This document shows, piece after piece, positions 16,101 through 25,419 of a stretch of DNA of 64,000 nt. Position 1 is the first letter of the stretch. Every line of letters begins with the position of its first letter. The translations under genes were made by a program, and so were the position numbers. The notes beneath the pieces are model-generated. The model saw nothing but the letters and a program-made list of their open reading frames with translations, had not been told where the DNA came from and ran no database searches. Source of the stretch: Lachnospiraceae bacterium (GTDB lineage: Bacteria; Bacillota; Clostridia; Lachnospirales; Lachnospiraceae); assembly GCA_902363555.1 (NCBI GenBank), contig CABJAM010000007.1, forward strand, positions 310,001 through 374,000, written 5' to 3'.

Positions 16101-17764
16101 CGTTTTCTCCTCCGAACCCATATAACAACGCCGGTAATAAGTACGGCCACAGGTACGACCGCAATAAGGATGATACCCCACGTATTGGCACTGCCTGCTG
16201 TTGTTACAAGATAATCATAGGATAATGATTTTGCTTCAATGGATACGCTGCTGTCCTCACCGCTCATCCAGCTAATGGCGTTCATAAAGAAATCATAATT
16301 GCCGCCGGACACGGCGCCGTCCATCGTATCGTCAAGCAAACCGGCTGTGGTCACATACACAAGCTGAGCTTTCTTCGTTTCCTCAGACTCACTGTTACTT
16401 TCTGAACCATTGGTATCACCCGTAGTCTCGCTGTCAATCTCGCCGCCGGTTTCACCTGCCGTTTCCCCGGAAGTCTCGCTGGCAACCTCATCACTGCTTT
16501 CGCCACTACTTTCACCGGAAGACTCGTCGGCAACCTCGCCACCAGTTTCACCTGCCGTTTCCCCGGAAGTTTCGCCAGCAACCTCACCGCTAGTTTCGCC
16601 ACCGCTTTCATCGGTCATCTCGCCAGCAATCTCCTCACTGACAGCCACCGCCAGCGCGAACGGTCCGTCGATATCCCCGTCCTCCTTCTCCAGCGTCTGC
16701 ACATCCGCCACATTGACCTTGGAATATGCCGAATCACTGGTACCGATGAGCTGAGATACGGTCACACCATCTCTGGGAGCATCGCCGATTTGGATTCCCT
16801 GCGCCGACGGCAGGATCACAAAGCGATTGGCCGACTTCAGCGGCGAAGTAATCGTATGACTGTCCAGATCAGGGATCAGATAATAAGGCATGGACGGATA
16901 ATAATTATTGGGATTTCCCTCAAGCACGATACCGTCCACACGGGATAAGCCGTAATGCGCAAGCACCTTGTCATAATTGGGCATTTCCGTACCCGTATAA
17001 TTGGACACCATGAATACCTTGCCGCCATTATCCAGATAATTGATGATCTTCGTGGCCTCATCCTCGGACAGATCATTTTGCGGCGCATTGATCAGCAAAA
17101 TATCACAATCCTCCGGAACACTGTCCATAGTCAGCAGACTCAGCGTTTCCGTCGTAATATTTTCCTTGGAGATGCGGGTCGTCAGGGAGCTTGACACCGA
17201 CTGTTCATTATGCCCCTGCAAAATATACATCTTGGGCAGATCATCACTGGTGACATAGGCAATGGCGCTGGTAAGCTGACCTTCACCGTCATACCCTGTG
17301 GTCTTATAGGAATAAGAATTATAATCAATTTCCGAAACATACAGATCGCTGTATGGTATATATTTGTAAGTATCTCCGCTGACAACAATAATACTGTTGT
17401 CTGACACCGTTTCATCCGTATACTGCTTCGTAAATCCCGGACTCACTACCGGGTCCTTCTGGCTCACATGCACATGGGAGGACGCCCCTTTATACCGGTC
17501 CAGCATCTGCATGATCGTCTCATCCTCATTGCCCTCCTGGCAGATCAGATAAATATTAATATCGGTATCCAGCCCGGCCAGCATCTGTTTCGTCTGATCA
17601 CCGATACTGTACAGCTTATTTTCCGTAATATCCAGCTTGGCGAACTGCGCCGGAAGCTGGGAAGCCACCATATTTATAACCACAACAATGGCTATAACGA
17701 TGACAATGAGGACGCTGCTATAAGAGCCCTGCTTAAACCGTTTTCCTTTAAACTGTTCCTTCAT
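16097..17764 (-). CDS. GldG-like ABC transporter auxiliary protein
   Basis: 555 residues. Membrane helices near the N-terminus (SVLIVIVIAIVVVINMVA) and at the C-terminus (IILIAVVPVAVLITGVVIWV) flank a large outer domain with segments typical of the GldG/ABC_transp_aux family (LDITENKLYSIGDQTKQML; DILLINAPQNDLSEDE; YLDNGGKVFMVSNY). Residues about 380-455 are a low-complexity Gly-Glu-Ser-Thr repeat (GETSGEVAGETSGET) encoded by a roughly 90-bp near-duplication. In Bacteroidetes GldAFG serves gliding; in clostridia its role is unclear. Confidence 0.82.
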   Translation of the reverse strand: MKEQFKGKRFKQGSYSSVLIVIVIAIVVVINMVASQLPAQFAKLDITENKLYSIGDQTKQMLAGLDTDINIYLICQEGNEDETIMQMLDRYKGASSHVHVSQKDPVVSPGFTKQYTDETVSDNSIIVVSGDTYKYIPYSDLYVSEIDYNSYSYKTTGYDGEGQLTSAIAYVTSDDLPKMYILQGHNEQSVSSSLTTRISKENITTETLSLLTMDSVPEDCDILLINAPQNDLSEDEATKIINYLDNGGKVFMVSNYTGTEMPNYDKVLAHYGLSRVDGIVLEGNPNNYYPSMPYYLIPDLDSHTITSPLKSANRFVILPSAQGIQIGDAPRDGVTVSQLIGTSDSAYSKVNVADVQTLEKEDGDIDGPFALAVAVSEEIAGEMTDESGGETSGEVAGETSGETAGETGGEVADESSGESSGESSDEVASETSGETAGETGGEIDSETTGDTNGSESNSESEETKKAQLVYVTTAGLLDDTMDGAVSGGNYDFFMNAISWMSGEDSSVSIEAKSLSYDYLVTTAGSANTWGIILIAVVPVAVLITGVVIWVRRRKR

Positions 17765-17779
17765 CTTATTGCAACCTCC

Positions 17780-18643
17780 TTAGCACCAACGACGTTTTTC
17801 CACTGCCTGAACCGATAAGAACAGGAACAGGAAGCTTCCGGACAGATAGAATATAATTCCGGGAATATCGATCATTCCGGAAACAAAATTATTGAAATGA
17901 GCGGTCAGCGACAGGGAGCTGATCAGACTTCCCATAAGCCCCTCAAAGCTGCTGCTGTCCACCAGATATTTGATCAGAAGCCCGCCAATCCCCACGATAC
18001 CCACGATCAGCCCGACCCCAAAGCTCTGTGTCAGCCAGTAAATGATCATGGCAATAACAGCCACGATCACAGCCAACGCCACAAACGATACCCAGGCCGT
18101 AGCCGGGATCAGGTCGGCAATGGCCTCGGCCATGTAGGATACAAACAGGATCAGAAAGGTAACCACCGCTGCGATCACCTGGCTCTCTGTTATGGAAGAA
18201 ATGAACAGCCCGATGGCAATGGCCAGAAAGCCAAACAGAGCAAAGCCCAAAATGGATGTATAGGCCATAGCATAGGATATGGTGCCGTATTGGGCCATGA
18301 TCAGCGGATAAAATAAAATTATACATACCGGAACCATAAATACAGTCACCATGGCCATATATTTACTTATGATGATCTTCCATGTCGTCACCGGCGCCGT
18401 CAAAAGCATCTGATCGGTTTTCTGCCGACGGTCCTCCGCCATGCTTTTCATGGTCAGAACCGGAATCAGGATCATAAATATAACCATCGTGGCCGATAAG
18501 GAATACCCCAAATACGGATATCCGCTGGAAAGATTAACGGCATAAAAATATAAACTGATGATTGCCAGCGCAAACGCAATAAATACGCAGCCGATCATTG
18601 CTGTGAAATACGACCGGACCTCTTTTTTATAAATCGCTGCCAT
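17780..18643 (-). CDS. ABC-2 permease (GldF-like)
   Basis: 287 residues with about six membrane helices. KKEVRSYFTAMIG near the N-terminus and MKSMAEDRRQKTDQMLLTAP in the first cytoplasmic loop are typical of GldF/ABC-2 permeases. Start 18643 was chosen because AGGAGG lies 9 bp upstream; it overlaps the ATPase gene end by 17 bp. It should pair with the ATPase at 18627-19658. Confidence 0.85.
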   Translation of the reverse strand: MAAIYKKEVRSYFTAMIGCVFIAFALAIISLYFYAVNLSSGYPYLGYSLSATMVIFMILIPVLTMKSMAEDRRQKTDQMLLTAPVTTWKIIISKYMAMVTVFMVPVCIILFYPLIMAQYGTISYAMAYTSILGFALFGFLAIAIGLFISSITESQVIAAVVTFLILFVSYMAEAIADLIPATAWVSFVALAVIVAVIAMIIYWLTQSFGVGLIVGIVGIGGLLIKYLVDSSSFEGLMGSLISSLSLTAHFNNFVSGMIDIPGIIFYLSGSFLFLFLSVQAVEKRRWC

Positions 18644-19658
18644 TGTCCTGTGCCTCCTCTGCTTTCGCACGTTTTATTTTAAAACGGCGTTTTTCTTTCT
18701 TGTTATTTTCCGGCTGCTCCTGAGTCAGCTCCAGGAAAATCTCCTCCAGGGATACATGCTGTGACGGCGCCATCATCGGACACTCGGCATGGGCCAATGC
18801 GTAAAAGATGGATTCCCGCACATCCGCACTGCTGTCCTCATCTAAACCGAGACACTCTGTGACCACATCCACAATCCCTTCTTCCGCCGAGGGTTTTACT
18901 TCCATCTTACTAAGGCCTTCCACGGTACTCAGAGCCTGCCGCACCGCGTCCTCACTTCCCCTGACAAGAAACTGATACGTACTTTGGCCCTGCATCATCC
19001 GGGTCAGATTACTGGTCGTATCCGCGGCGATCAATCTGCCGTGGGCAATGATCATTACATAATCGCAGACCTCACTGATTTCCGAAAGTATATGGGAGCT
19101 TAAAATCACCGTGTGCTCTTTACTCAATTCCTTGATCAATTCCCGGATTTCTATGATCTGCTTCGGGTCCAGCCCCACCGTAGGCTCATCCAGGATAATG
19201 ATCGGCGGAAATCCCATAATGGCATGGGCCAGCCCCACACGCTGCCGATAGCCCTTGGACAGATTTTTTATAAGACGCTCAGATACCTCCGTCACCCGGG
19301 TCATTTCCATAACCTTTTGTATCTGTGCATCCTGCGCCTCTCTTTTTATCCCTTTAAGCTCTGCTGAAAACTTTAAATATTCCAAAACTGTCATATCCGG
19401 ATAGACCGGTGGAATTTCCGGAAGATAACCTATGGAGCGCTTGGCCGCCTCCGCATCCTTTAAAATATCATGGCCGTCGATCATCACTTCACCTTCCGTC
19501 GCGCCGATGTAGCCGGTCATAATATTCATAGTGGTGGACTTGCCCGCCCCATTGGGTCCGAGAAATCCGTAAATCTGGCCTTTTTCAACCGTAAAGCTTA
19601 AATGATCCACGGCAACGTGATCGCCATACTTTTTCACGAGATTTTTAACCTCTACCAT
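18627..19658 (-). CDS. ABC transporter ATP-binding protein (GldA-like)
   Basis: 343 residues. Walker A GPNGAGKST near residue 38, signature LSKGYRQRVGLAHAI, Walker B IIILDEPTVGLDP, switch histidine in VILSSHILSE. The C-terminal 110 residues form the extension seen in GldA/CcmA-like ATPases and end in a basic tail. First gene of the four-gene operon running down to 15024. A copy of the dispersed palindrome lies 29 bp upstream of the start codon, probably inside the 5' leader. Confidence 0.92.
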   Translation of the reverse strand: MVEVKNLVKKYGDHVAVDHLSFTVEKGQIYGFLGPNGAGKSTTMNIMTGYIGATEGEVMIDGHDILKDAEAAKRSIGYLPEIPPVYPDMTVLEYLKFSAELKGIKREAQDAQIQKVMEMTRVTEVSERLIKNLSKGYRQRVGLAHAIMGFPPIIILDEPTVGLDPKQIIEIRELIKELSKEHTVILSSHILSEISEVCDYVMIIAHGRLIAADTTSNLTRMMQGQSTYQFLVRGSEDAVRQALSTVEGLSKMEVKPSAEEGIVDVVTECLGLDEDSSADVRESIFYALAHAECPMMAPSQHVSLEEIFLELTQEQPENNKKEKRRFKIKRAKAEEAQDNGSDL

Positions 19659-19686
19659 GCCGTATGAGCCTCCTTTACTTTTATGG

Positions 19687-19715
19687 GTAACCGTTCCAAG
19701 TGGCCGAACTGTTAC
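19687..19715. repeat. Dispersed 29-bp palindrome, copy d (5' leader)
   Basis: GTAACCGTTC, 9-nt spacer, GAACTGTTAC; 9 of 10 positions pair. Located 29 bp upstream of the GldA-like start. Confidence 0.85.
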
Positions 19716-19828
19716 TTTCTTCCACTATTTTAAATTGGAATTGTGTATAATTATTGGAATAATTGTGAAAATATTTTGAAAGAAATGTGAGAAAACTGTG
19801 TTTAAAAAAGTACCGTCGTCGGACGCAC

Positions 19829-19855
19829 GAAAGCGCCCCAAAACGGAGCGCTTTC
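19829..19855 (-). terminator. Hairpin after the YesN-like gene
   Basis: GAAAGCGC pairs with GCGCTTTC. On the minus strand a T-run follows only after about 20 bp, so it is a weak or atypical terminator. Confidence 0.45.
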
Positions 19856-19861
19856 AATCGT

Positions 19862-21493
19862 TTATTTAACCTTATATATGCCATTATGGGCCGCAGACGG
19901 CCGTGTGTCCTCGCTTTTGCGGTATTCCTTTGGCGTAACGCCGACCATATCCTTAAAGACCTTTGAGAAGTACGAAAAATTATCATAGCCTACTTTTAAA
20001 GCGATGGTGTTTACCGGATCGCTGGTCTTTTCCAGTAATTCTCTGGCCCTCTCAATACGCCGGCGCACCAGCCAGGCGCCCAGCGATTCTCCGGCTTCCT
20101 TCTTAAATATCCGGGCCAGGTAATCCGGATTCAGATAGACCAACTCCGCCAGAGACTCCCGGGTGATATCTTTTTCCAGGTTGTGGTCAATATAGTCCTT
20201 GATCTGATCCACTACCGACATATTCTCCCGGTTATCCCGGACAGATTCCATGCTGATATGGATCACATCGCGGAGATATTTGCGGGCATCCTCAAAGGAC
20301 TGGATCGCCCAGGCAATTTTCTTCGTCTCAAAGCAGCTCCCATCCCCCAGGGAATGGAGCAGTATATTGCGCTGGCGCAGCTCGGAGCTGATCATCTGGA
20401 TGCAGTCCATGACAAAGCTGTGGAGCACCTTTTTTGAATGTCGGCCTCCCACGGACAGGTGATTGATATAATCATCCACCACCTCCAGGAGCATCTGCTC
20501 TCTGTCCTCATTGAAAAAGCTTTCCCACAAAGTAAAATCCGGCGGCTGATACGAATCCTTTGAAAAATCAATATTGCGGACCACATAGATCTCATTGACC
20601 GGCACCACATTATTAAACAGGACTTCGGAAACGTCCTGCCAACTGGCCCCGATCCCCTCGATGGCGGCAGTATTTCCCATGATGCAACTGATATCGCATT
20701 TAAAATGAGTACGTATCTTGTCGCAAAATTCCTGAGCGCAGCCGTAGATCGTCTCCCGCGCTTCATCCTTTTGCTGGATAATGACCATCCATTCCATGGA
20801 CTGGATCCTGCCAAAGCCCTGAATACACGACGTCGGCGTGTCAAACACCTCATCGGCAATATTTCTAAACGTCCATTCCAGCATCCCGCGGCCCAGTTCC
20901 CGGACCACATGGTCATAATTATGAAGGCGGAAAGCAAACGGCACAAACATATCCGCGGTATCATAACCGACGCCCAGCTTTACGGCATCCTGCCACAGCT
21001 CATCCGCATCACGGTAATAATCTTCATTCAGACACACTCTGGACCAGAACATGTCCTTCCGGTTCTTTTCCGAATCGCTCCAGTATGTATAGATCTTCTC
21101 ATAATTGACCGCCTCCAGCGCCGACTGCTCGGCCTTGACGGCTCTTTTGATCTCCCCGGCCAGCTCATCGTAAGCAATGGGCTTCAGACAATAGGCAAAG
21201 CTGCGCAGCTCTATGGCTTTTTTGGCATAGTCAAACTCCGCATAGCTGGTCAGAAAAATGAACTGGATGATCAGGTTGCGCTCGCGTATCCATTTCAGCA
21301 GCGCAAATCCATTTTTCTTGGGCATTTCGATGTCACAGACAATAATGTGGATCGGGATATCCTCCACAATCCGCTTCGCCCGCTTGACATTATAGGCCGT
21401 ATATACATTTTCTATTCCAAGACTCTCCCAATCCATTTTCTGAGTCAACGCCTCCAAAACATAGGCATCATCATCAACAATCAGAACATTCAC
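19862..21493 (-). CDS. Response regulator, YesN-type, AraC output domain
   Basis: 543 residues. The receiver domain begins MNVLIVDDDAYVLEAL (acidic pocket) with the phospho-acceptor in IIVCDIEMPKKNG and the conserved lysine in YCLKPI. The middle 250 residues are a linker. The C-terminal AraC domain carries ESLAELVYLNPDYLARIFK and NTIALKVGYDNFSYFSKVFK. It forms a two-component pair with the kinase at 21474-23252 (20-bp overlap). Such pairs usually activate an adjacent sugar ABC operon, here 23436-27024. Confidence 0.92.
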   Translation of the reverse strand: MNVLIVDDDAYVLEALTQKMDWESLGIENVYTAYNVKRAKRIVEDIPIHIIVCDIEMPKKNGFALLKWIRERNLIIQFIFLTSYAEFDYAKKAIELRSFAYCLKPIAYDELAGEIKRAVKAEQSALEAVNYEKIYTYWSDSEKNRKDMFWSRVCLNEDYYRDADELWQDAVKLGVGYDTADMFVPFAFRLHNYDHVVRELGRGMLEWTFRNIADEVFDTPTSCIQGFGRIQSMEWMVIIQQKDEARETIYGCAQEFCDKIRTHFKCDISCIMGNTAAIEGIGASWQDVSEVLFNNVVPVNEIYVVRNIDFSKDSYQPPDFTLWESFFNEDREQMLLEVVDDYINHLSVGGRHSKKVLHSFVMDCIQMISSELRQRNILLHSLGDGSCFETKKIAWAIQSFEDARKYLRDVIHISMESVRDNRENMSVVDQIKDYIDHNLEKDITRESLAELVYLNPDYLARIFKKEAGESLGAWLVRRRIERARELLEKTSDPVNTIALKVGYDNFSYFSKVFKDMVGVTPKEYRKSEDTRPSAAHNGIYKVK

Positions 21494-23252
21494 AGGCGAC
21501 TCCCCTTTCTTTTATCTCAAATGGTATTCTTATATAAACACCGGCTCCATGGGGAGCACAGTTGTAAAACCGGATCGCCGCCCGGTCACCGTAGGACAGC
21601 TTCAAACGTCTTATGGCGTTCATAATACCGATACGCTTCTCTCCTTCGGAAATATCCTCGTCATTTTGCAGTTTCCGAAGTATTTCCCCGTCAAAGCCCT
21701 CACCGCTGTCCTCAATAATGACTTCCACGCATTGCATCGCGTCGGAAGACTCCACGATATGGGCCGACAATGAAACCCGTATCTCCTCATCCCAGTTCAC
21801 AGTATGTTTTATGGCATTTTCTACAAAGGTCTGGACAAACAGCGGTGGTACGACGGCACAGAGCACGTCCTCCGATATGTCCAACGTCACATTAAAACCA
21901 TTCCGGTAGCGTATCTTCTGGATCTCCAGATATTTTTTAATGTGCTCCAGCTCATCACCAAAAAGCACCACATCATCATGCTTCTTGAAAATATAGCGGA
22001 GATAATCGGAAACACAGCGGGATAGCGTCTGGATCTCCTTATACTTTTCCAGCTCCGCCAGATTATAAATAATATTCAGGCAATTCAGATAAAAATGGGG
22101 TTCGATCTGCAGGGAAAGGAAATCGGTCTGTATCCGCTGCTCCTCCAATGTCTTTTCGTAAATACTGATTTTAAGCCCCTTTATCTTTCCAACCATATCC
22201 GCCAGCAGCTCACTGGCTTTGCCCAGCTCGTTGATCTGGTAGTAGGTGGCAACCGAATAATTTTCGTCGCTTTGGAGCTTCGTCACATTTTCAGAAAAAG
22301 TCTGGATAGGCACCAAAACGGTACGCCGGATATAAAAGATCAGCCATAAGTAGCCGATACCGCCCAGACCCAGCAAAACGCCGATAAATATCTGTAATTC
22401 CAGATAACGGACCACCTGCTGATACCCGCCTATGATCAGGCCCAGTGTAAAGCTGGCGCCGTCCAGCTCCTCCTTGGCGACAATGCGTCCGCGAAATGTG
22501 CTGAGCTCGCGCTCATTTCGTTCATATTGAGAAAAATCTATATTTCCCGTCTCCAAAACCGCCTGATTATTCACCGGCTGTCCGTCGGAATCGATAAATA
22601 TAAGATAGCTCTGATCCCCAAAGCCCTCAAATACAGAGTTTTCGATAAAATCCTGAATGTCGATCCAGCTTATCATATAATAATTATCCATGCGGTAATA
22701 CTTGGTCATATGATAACGGTCTTTAATCTTAGCCAGTTCCCAGAAGCTGGCAGAAATATACCGCTGACTTGAAGTGTTCTCCAGCAGATATTCCTTGACA
22801 GCATCACCGTTGTCATACCAGGCTAAATAAGACTTTTCGTTATAGCAGCTATGAATAGTAATATCCTTATCCGGGATAAAAATCATATAATTCACGGTAA
22901 ACGCCTGCTGGCTCGCCCAGGACTCCAGTGTTTTTTTCAGACGCTTTGTGATCAGATATTTCTCATGGGTCGTCAGAGGTTTTACACTGCCCGTTCCCTC
23001 ATTTGCCAGCAGTTCAATATCTGTATCGTAGCTGATCTCACTGGTGAGGAGCTGGTCCACACTGGTCAGAACATTATTCATCTCCCGGACACTGGAATTT
23101 ATAATATTATCCGCCAGATTCTCCACCTCCCGGCTCGCCGAGTACATCGCCAGAAAACTGATGGAAAAATTCAAAAGAATAACAATTGCAAAGGTTATGG
23201 CAATCCATCGGATCAATTTGGAAAAATCATAATTCTTAGCTGTATTTTTCAA
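21474..23252 (-). CDS. Sensor histidine kinase, YesM-type
   Basis: 592 residues. A first membrane helix (WIAITFAIVILLNFSISFLA) is followed by an extracellular sensor domain, a second membrane helix near residue 290 (IFIGVLLGLGGIGYLWLIFYI), a HAMP-like linker, the His_kinase domain with LQIEPHFYLNCLNII (phospho-acceptor His) and the ATPase domain with FVENAIKHT and DSGEGFDGEIL. It probably senses a sugar or a sugar-loaded binding protein and phosphorylates the YesN-like regulator encoded by the overlapping downstream gene. Confidence 0.92.
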   Translation of the reverse strand: MKNTAKNYDFSKLIRWIAITFAIVILLNFSISFLAMYSASREVENLADNIINSSVREMNNVLTSVDQLLTSEISYDTDIELLANEGTGSVKPLTTHEKYLITKRLKKTLESWASQQAFTVNYMIFIPDKDITIHSCYNEKSYLAWYDNGDAVKEYLLENTSSQRYISASFWELAKIKDRYHMTKYYRMDNYYMISWIDIQDFIENSVFEGFGDQSYLIFIDSDGQPVNNQAVLETGNIDFSQYERNERELSTFRGRIVAKEELDGASFTLGLIIGGYQQVVRYLELQIFIGVLLGLGGIGYLWLIFYIRRTVLVPIQTFSENVTKLQSDENYSVATYYQINELGKASELLADMVGKIKGLKISIYEKTLEEQRIQTDFLSLQIEPHFYLNCLNIIYNLAELEKYKEIQTLSRCVSDYLRYIFKKHDDVVLFGDELEHIKKYLEIQKIRYRNGFNVTLDISEDVLCAVVPPLFVQTFVENAIKHTVNWDEEIRVSLSAHIVESSDAMQCVEVIIEDSGEGFDGEILRKLQNDEDISEGEKRIGIMNAIRRLKLSYGDRAAIRFYNCAPHGAGVYIRIPFEIKERGVACECSDC

Positions 23253-23313
23253 AATCTTTTCCCCCGCCTTTTAAGTAAGATAAGATGGACAATTGTTTAT
23301 TATATTTATCGTA

Positions 23314-23344
23314 GGGAGCACCGCTTTGCGGTGCTCCCTTTTTT
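23314..23344 (+). terminator. Hairpin with T-run, plus-strand orientation
   Basis: GGGAGCACCGC, loop TTT, GCGGTGCTCCC, then six T. The orientation would stop rightward transcription, although no rightward gene lies upstream; it may block antisense reading out of the kinase gene. Confidence 0.7.
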
Positions 23345-23388
23345 GATATGGGATGAATTGCCAGGGCAATTCATCCCATATCAAAAAA
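23339..23388. repeat. Perfect 24-bp inverted repeat between two terminators
   Basis: TTTTTTGATATGGG... pairs with ...CCCATATCAAAAAA: 24-bp perfect arms with a 2-nt loop. It shares its T-run and A-run with the flanking hairpins, so three hairpins are stacked in 105 bp. Confidence 0.8.
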
Positions 23389-23417
23389 AGCCCATGACAG
23401 AACCCTCTGTCATAGGC
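23383..23417 (-). terminator. Terminator of the sugar ABC operon
   Basis: On the minus strand GCCTATGACAG pairs with CTGTCATGGGC (one mismatch) and is followed by seven T. It lies 19 bp after the last permease gene. Confidence 0.88.
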
Positions 23418-23435
23418 TTTTCTGCTGATATTATT

Positions 23436-24329
23436 TTAACCTTTAACGGCTCCGACTGCAATACCTTTTGCAAAGTATTTCTGAAGGAAGGGGAATACGA
23501 TGAGCACCGGCAGTATTCCGACGAAGGCGATGGCCATACGCACGGCTGTACTTGGCAGGTTCGCCATATCCACATTGGAAGCGGCCTGGGCGTTCTGCGA
23601 CAGGTACTGGATATTGGTGATCATCTGGTTTAACAGACTCTGGATACCCCAGAGATCCTTGTTCACATTGATATAGTAAAGACCGTTGGTCCAGTCATTC
23701 CAGTAAGCCAGACCGGCGAACAGACCCATGGAAACAAGGATCGGTTTGCCAAGAGGAAGAACGATCTTGCGGTAGATCAGCCAGTGGCCGCCGCCATCGA
23801 TCTTACATGCTTCGTACAGCGCCGTGGGGATACTGTTCTGGAAAAATGTCCGGATCATAATAACGTTCATGGCGCTCATCAAAAACTGCGGGATAACGAG
23901 AGCGAAAAACGTATCGGTAATATGTAAGTATGTGGAATACCACAGGTAGGTCGGTACAAGACCGCCATTAAACAGCATTGTGAAAAATACAAGGAAGGAT
24001 AAAATCTTCCGTCCGGGCAGACCCTTTAAGGACAGGCCGTAAGCCAAAAGTGAGGAAAGCAGTGTGTTTAAAATCGTACCTACGATGGTGATCGCAAAGG
24101 TCATACCGTAGGCGCGGATGATCTTTCCGCCGCTGTTGATCAGATATTCATAAGCCGCCAGACTGAACTTGGCCGGGAAAAATGAATAACCATTAAGTAC
24201 AAGGGTGGCCTCATCGGTCAATGAACATAAAAACAGCAGCACAAACGGCAGCACCATGATCAACGCCATAAGAATGAGGACAATATGAATGATGACCAGA
24301 AAAACTTTTTGTTTTTTACTTATAACCAT
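23436..24329 (-). CDS. Carbohydrate ABC transporter permease (LplC/YtcP-like)
   Basis: 297 residues with six membrane helices, beginning at KVFLVIIHIVLILMALIMVL. The permease EAA loop that contacts the ATPase is YEACKIDGGGHWLIYRKIVL. It belongs to the MalG/CUT1 subfamily related to B. subtilis LplC and YtcP, typically importing oligosaccharides. Last gene of the three-gene operon with the partner permease and binding protein. No ATPase is encoded here, as is common when a shared MsmX-like ATPase energises several importers. Confidence 0.92.
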   Translation of the reverse strand: MVISKKQKVFLVIIHIVLILMALIMVLPFVLLFLCSLTDEATLVLNGYSFFPAKFSLAAYEYLINSGGKIIRAYGMTFAITIVGTILNTLLSSLLAYGLSLKGLPGRKILSFLVFFTMLFNGGLVPTYLWYSTYLHITDTFFALVIPQFLMSAMNVIMIRTFFQNSIPTALYEACKIDGGGHWLIYRKIVLPLGKPILVSMGLFAGLAYWNDWTNGLYYINVNKDLWGIQSLLNQMITNIQYLSQNAQAASNVDMANLPSTAVRMAIAFVGILPVLIVFPFLQKYFAKGIAVGAVKG

Positions 24330-24348
24330 AATCTATTATCTCCCTTCT

Positions 24349-25308
24349 TTAGAATAATGCGTTATCCGGGCTGACCTTGCGCACAACCAGGTTTGAGATC
24401 AATACGAGCAGGAAGCCGACGCAGGACTGATAGAAGCCGGCGGCTGACGCCATGCTGACATTACCAAGCTGCAGCAGACCTCTGTATACGTAAGTATCGA
24501 TTGTATTTGTCGTTGAGTAGATTTTACCTGAGTTCATCGGCACCTGATAGAACAGACTGAAATCCGAATAGAAGATACGGCCGATGTTTAACAGTGTCAA
24601 TGTGATAATGGACGGTGTCAGTGCGGGCAGCGTCACGTGGCGCACCTGCTGGAGCTTGGAAGCGCCGTCCAGGGAAGCTGCTTCGTATAAGGACTGGTCG
24701 ATGCCTGCGATACCGGCGGTGTAGATCAGTACGCCGTAGCCCACGCTCTTCCAGCACTGGACGAATATAATGATAAACGGCCAGTATTTTGCAGTATTAT
24801 ACCATTGGATGGGTTCCATCCCCAGCGCCGGTAAAATGGACATGTTCATCATACCTGTATCACCGCTCAGGAAAGCGTACACGATGTAAGATACGATAAC
24901 GTAGGACATAAGGAATGGTAAAAGTACGGAGCTCTGATACAGTGTTTTGGACTTTTTGCCACGCACCTCACTGATCAGAATAGCGATCAGAACGCCAAGG
25001 ATAAGATTTACAACAATAAATGCCAGATTATAAAGTAATGTATTCCGGGTAATGACAAATGCGTCGTTGGTCTTAAACAGAAATTCAAAGTTCTGAAGGC
25101 CTACCCATGGGCTCTTGAAAATACCGGTGGTAAAATTGACTTTCTTGAAAGCAATGACCAGTCCGGCCATGGGGATGTAGTTATTGATAATCAAATAGAG
25201 AAGGCCCGGAAGCATCATCAGGTAAACCGGAGCCCACTGCAAAAAAACAGTTTTCTTTTTCCTTTTATTTACCTGAATCGCAGGAGTTTCATTGTTCTTC
25301 GCCGCCAT
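24349..25308 (-). CDS. Carbohydrate ABC transporter permease (LplB/YteP-like)
   Basis: 319 residues with about six membrane helices; the first is WAPVYLMMLPGLLYLIIN. The EAA loop is YEAASLDGASKLQQVRHVTL. It pairs with the LplC-like permease 19 bp downstream to form the transmembrane channel. It lies between the solute-binding protein and the second permease in the same operon. Confidence 0.92.
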   Translation of the reverse strand: MAAKNNETPAIQVNKRKKKTVFLQWAPVYLMMLPGLLYLIINNYIPMAGLVIAFKKVNFTTGIFKSPWVGLQNFEFLFKTNDAFVITRNTLLYNLAFIVVNLILGVLIAILISEVRGKKSKTLYQSSVLLPFLMSYVIVSYIVYAFLSGDTGMMNMSILPALGMEPIQWYNTAKYWPFIIIFVQCWKSVGYGVLIYTAGIAGIDQSLYEAASLDGASKLQQVRHVTLPALTPSIITLTLLNIGRIFYSDFSLFYQVPMNSGKIYSTTNTIDTYVYRGLLQLGNVSMASAAGFYQSCVGFLLVLISNLVVRKVSPDNALF

Positions 25309-25419
25309 ATGGAAATCTCCCTTCGTTAATTTTTAACGGGCTGCGGTTTTGGAAAGCCGCAGCCCTTTGTTGATCAGTCCCTGCCGCATTACTGCCGGCA
25401 TATCGAAAATGTATATGGA

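Noticed and set aside
16400..16625. CRISPR-like periodicity
   Set aside because: Repeats are in frame and coding, without regular spacers.
20705..21625. 306-codon plus-strand frame
   Set aside because: Shadow of the YesN-like response regulator gene.
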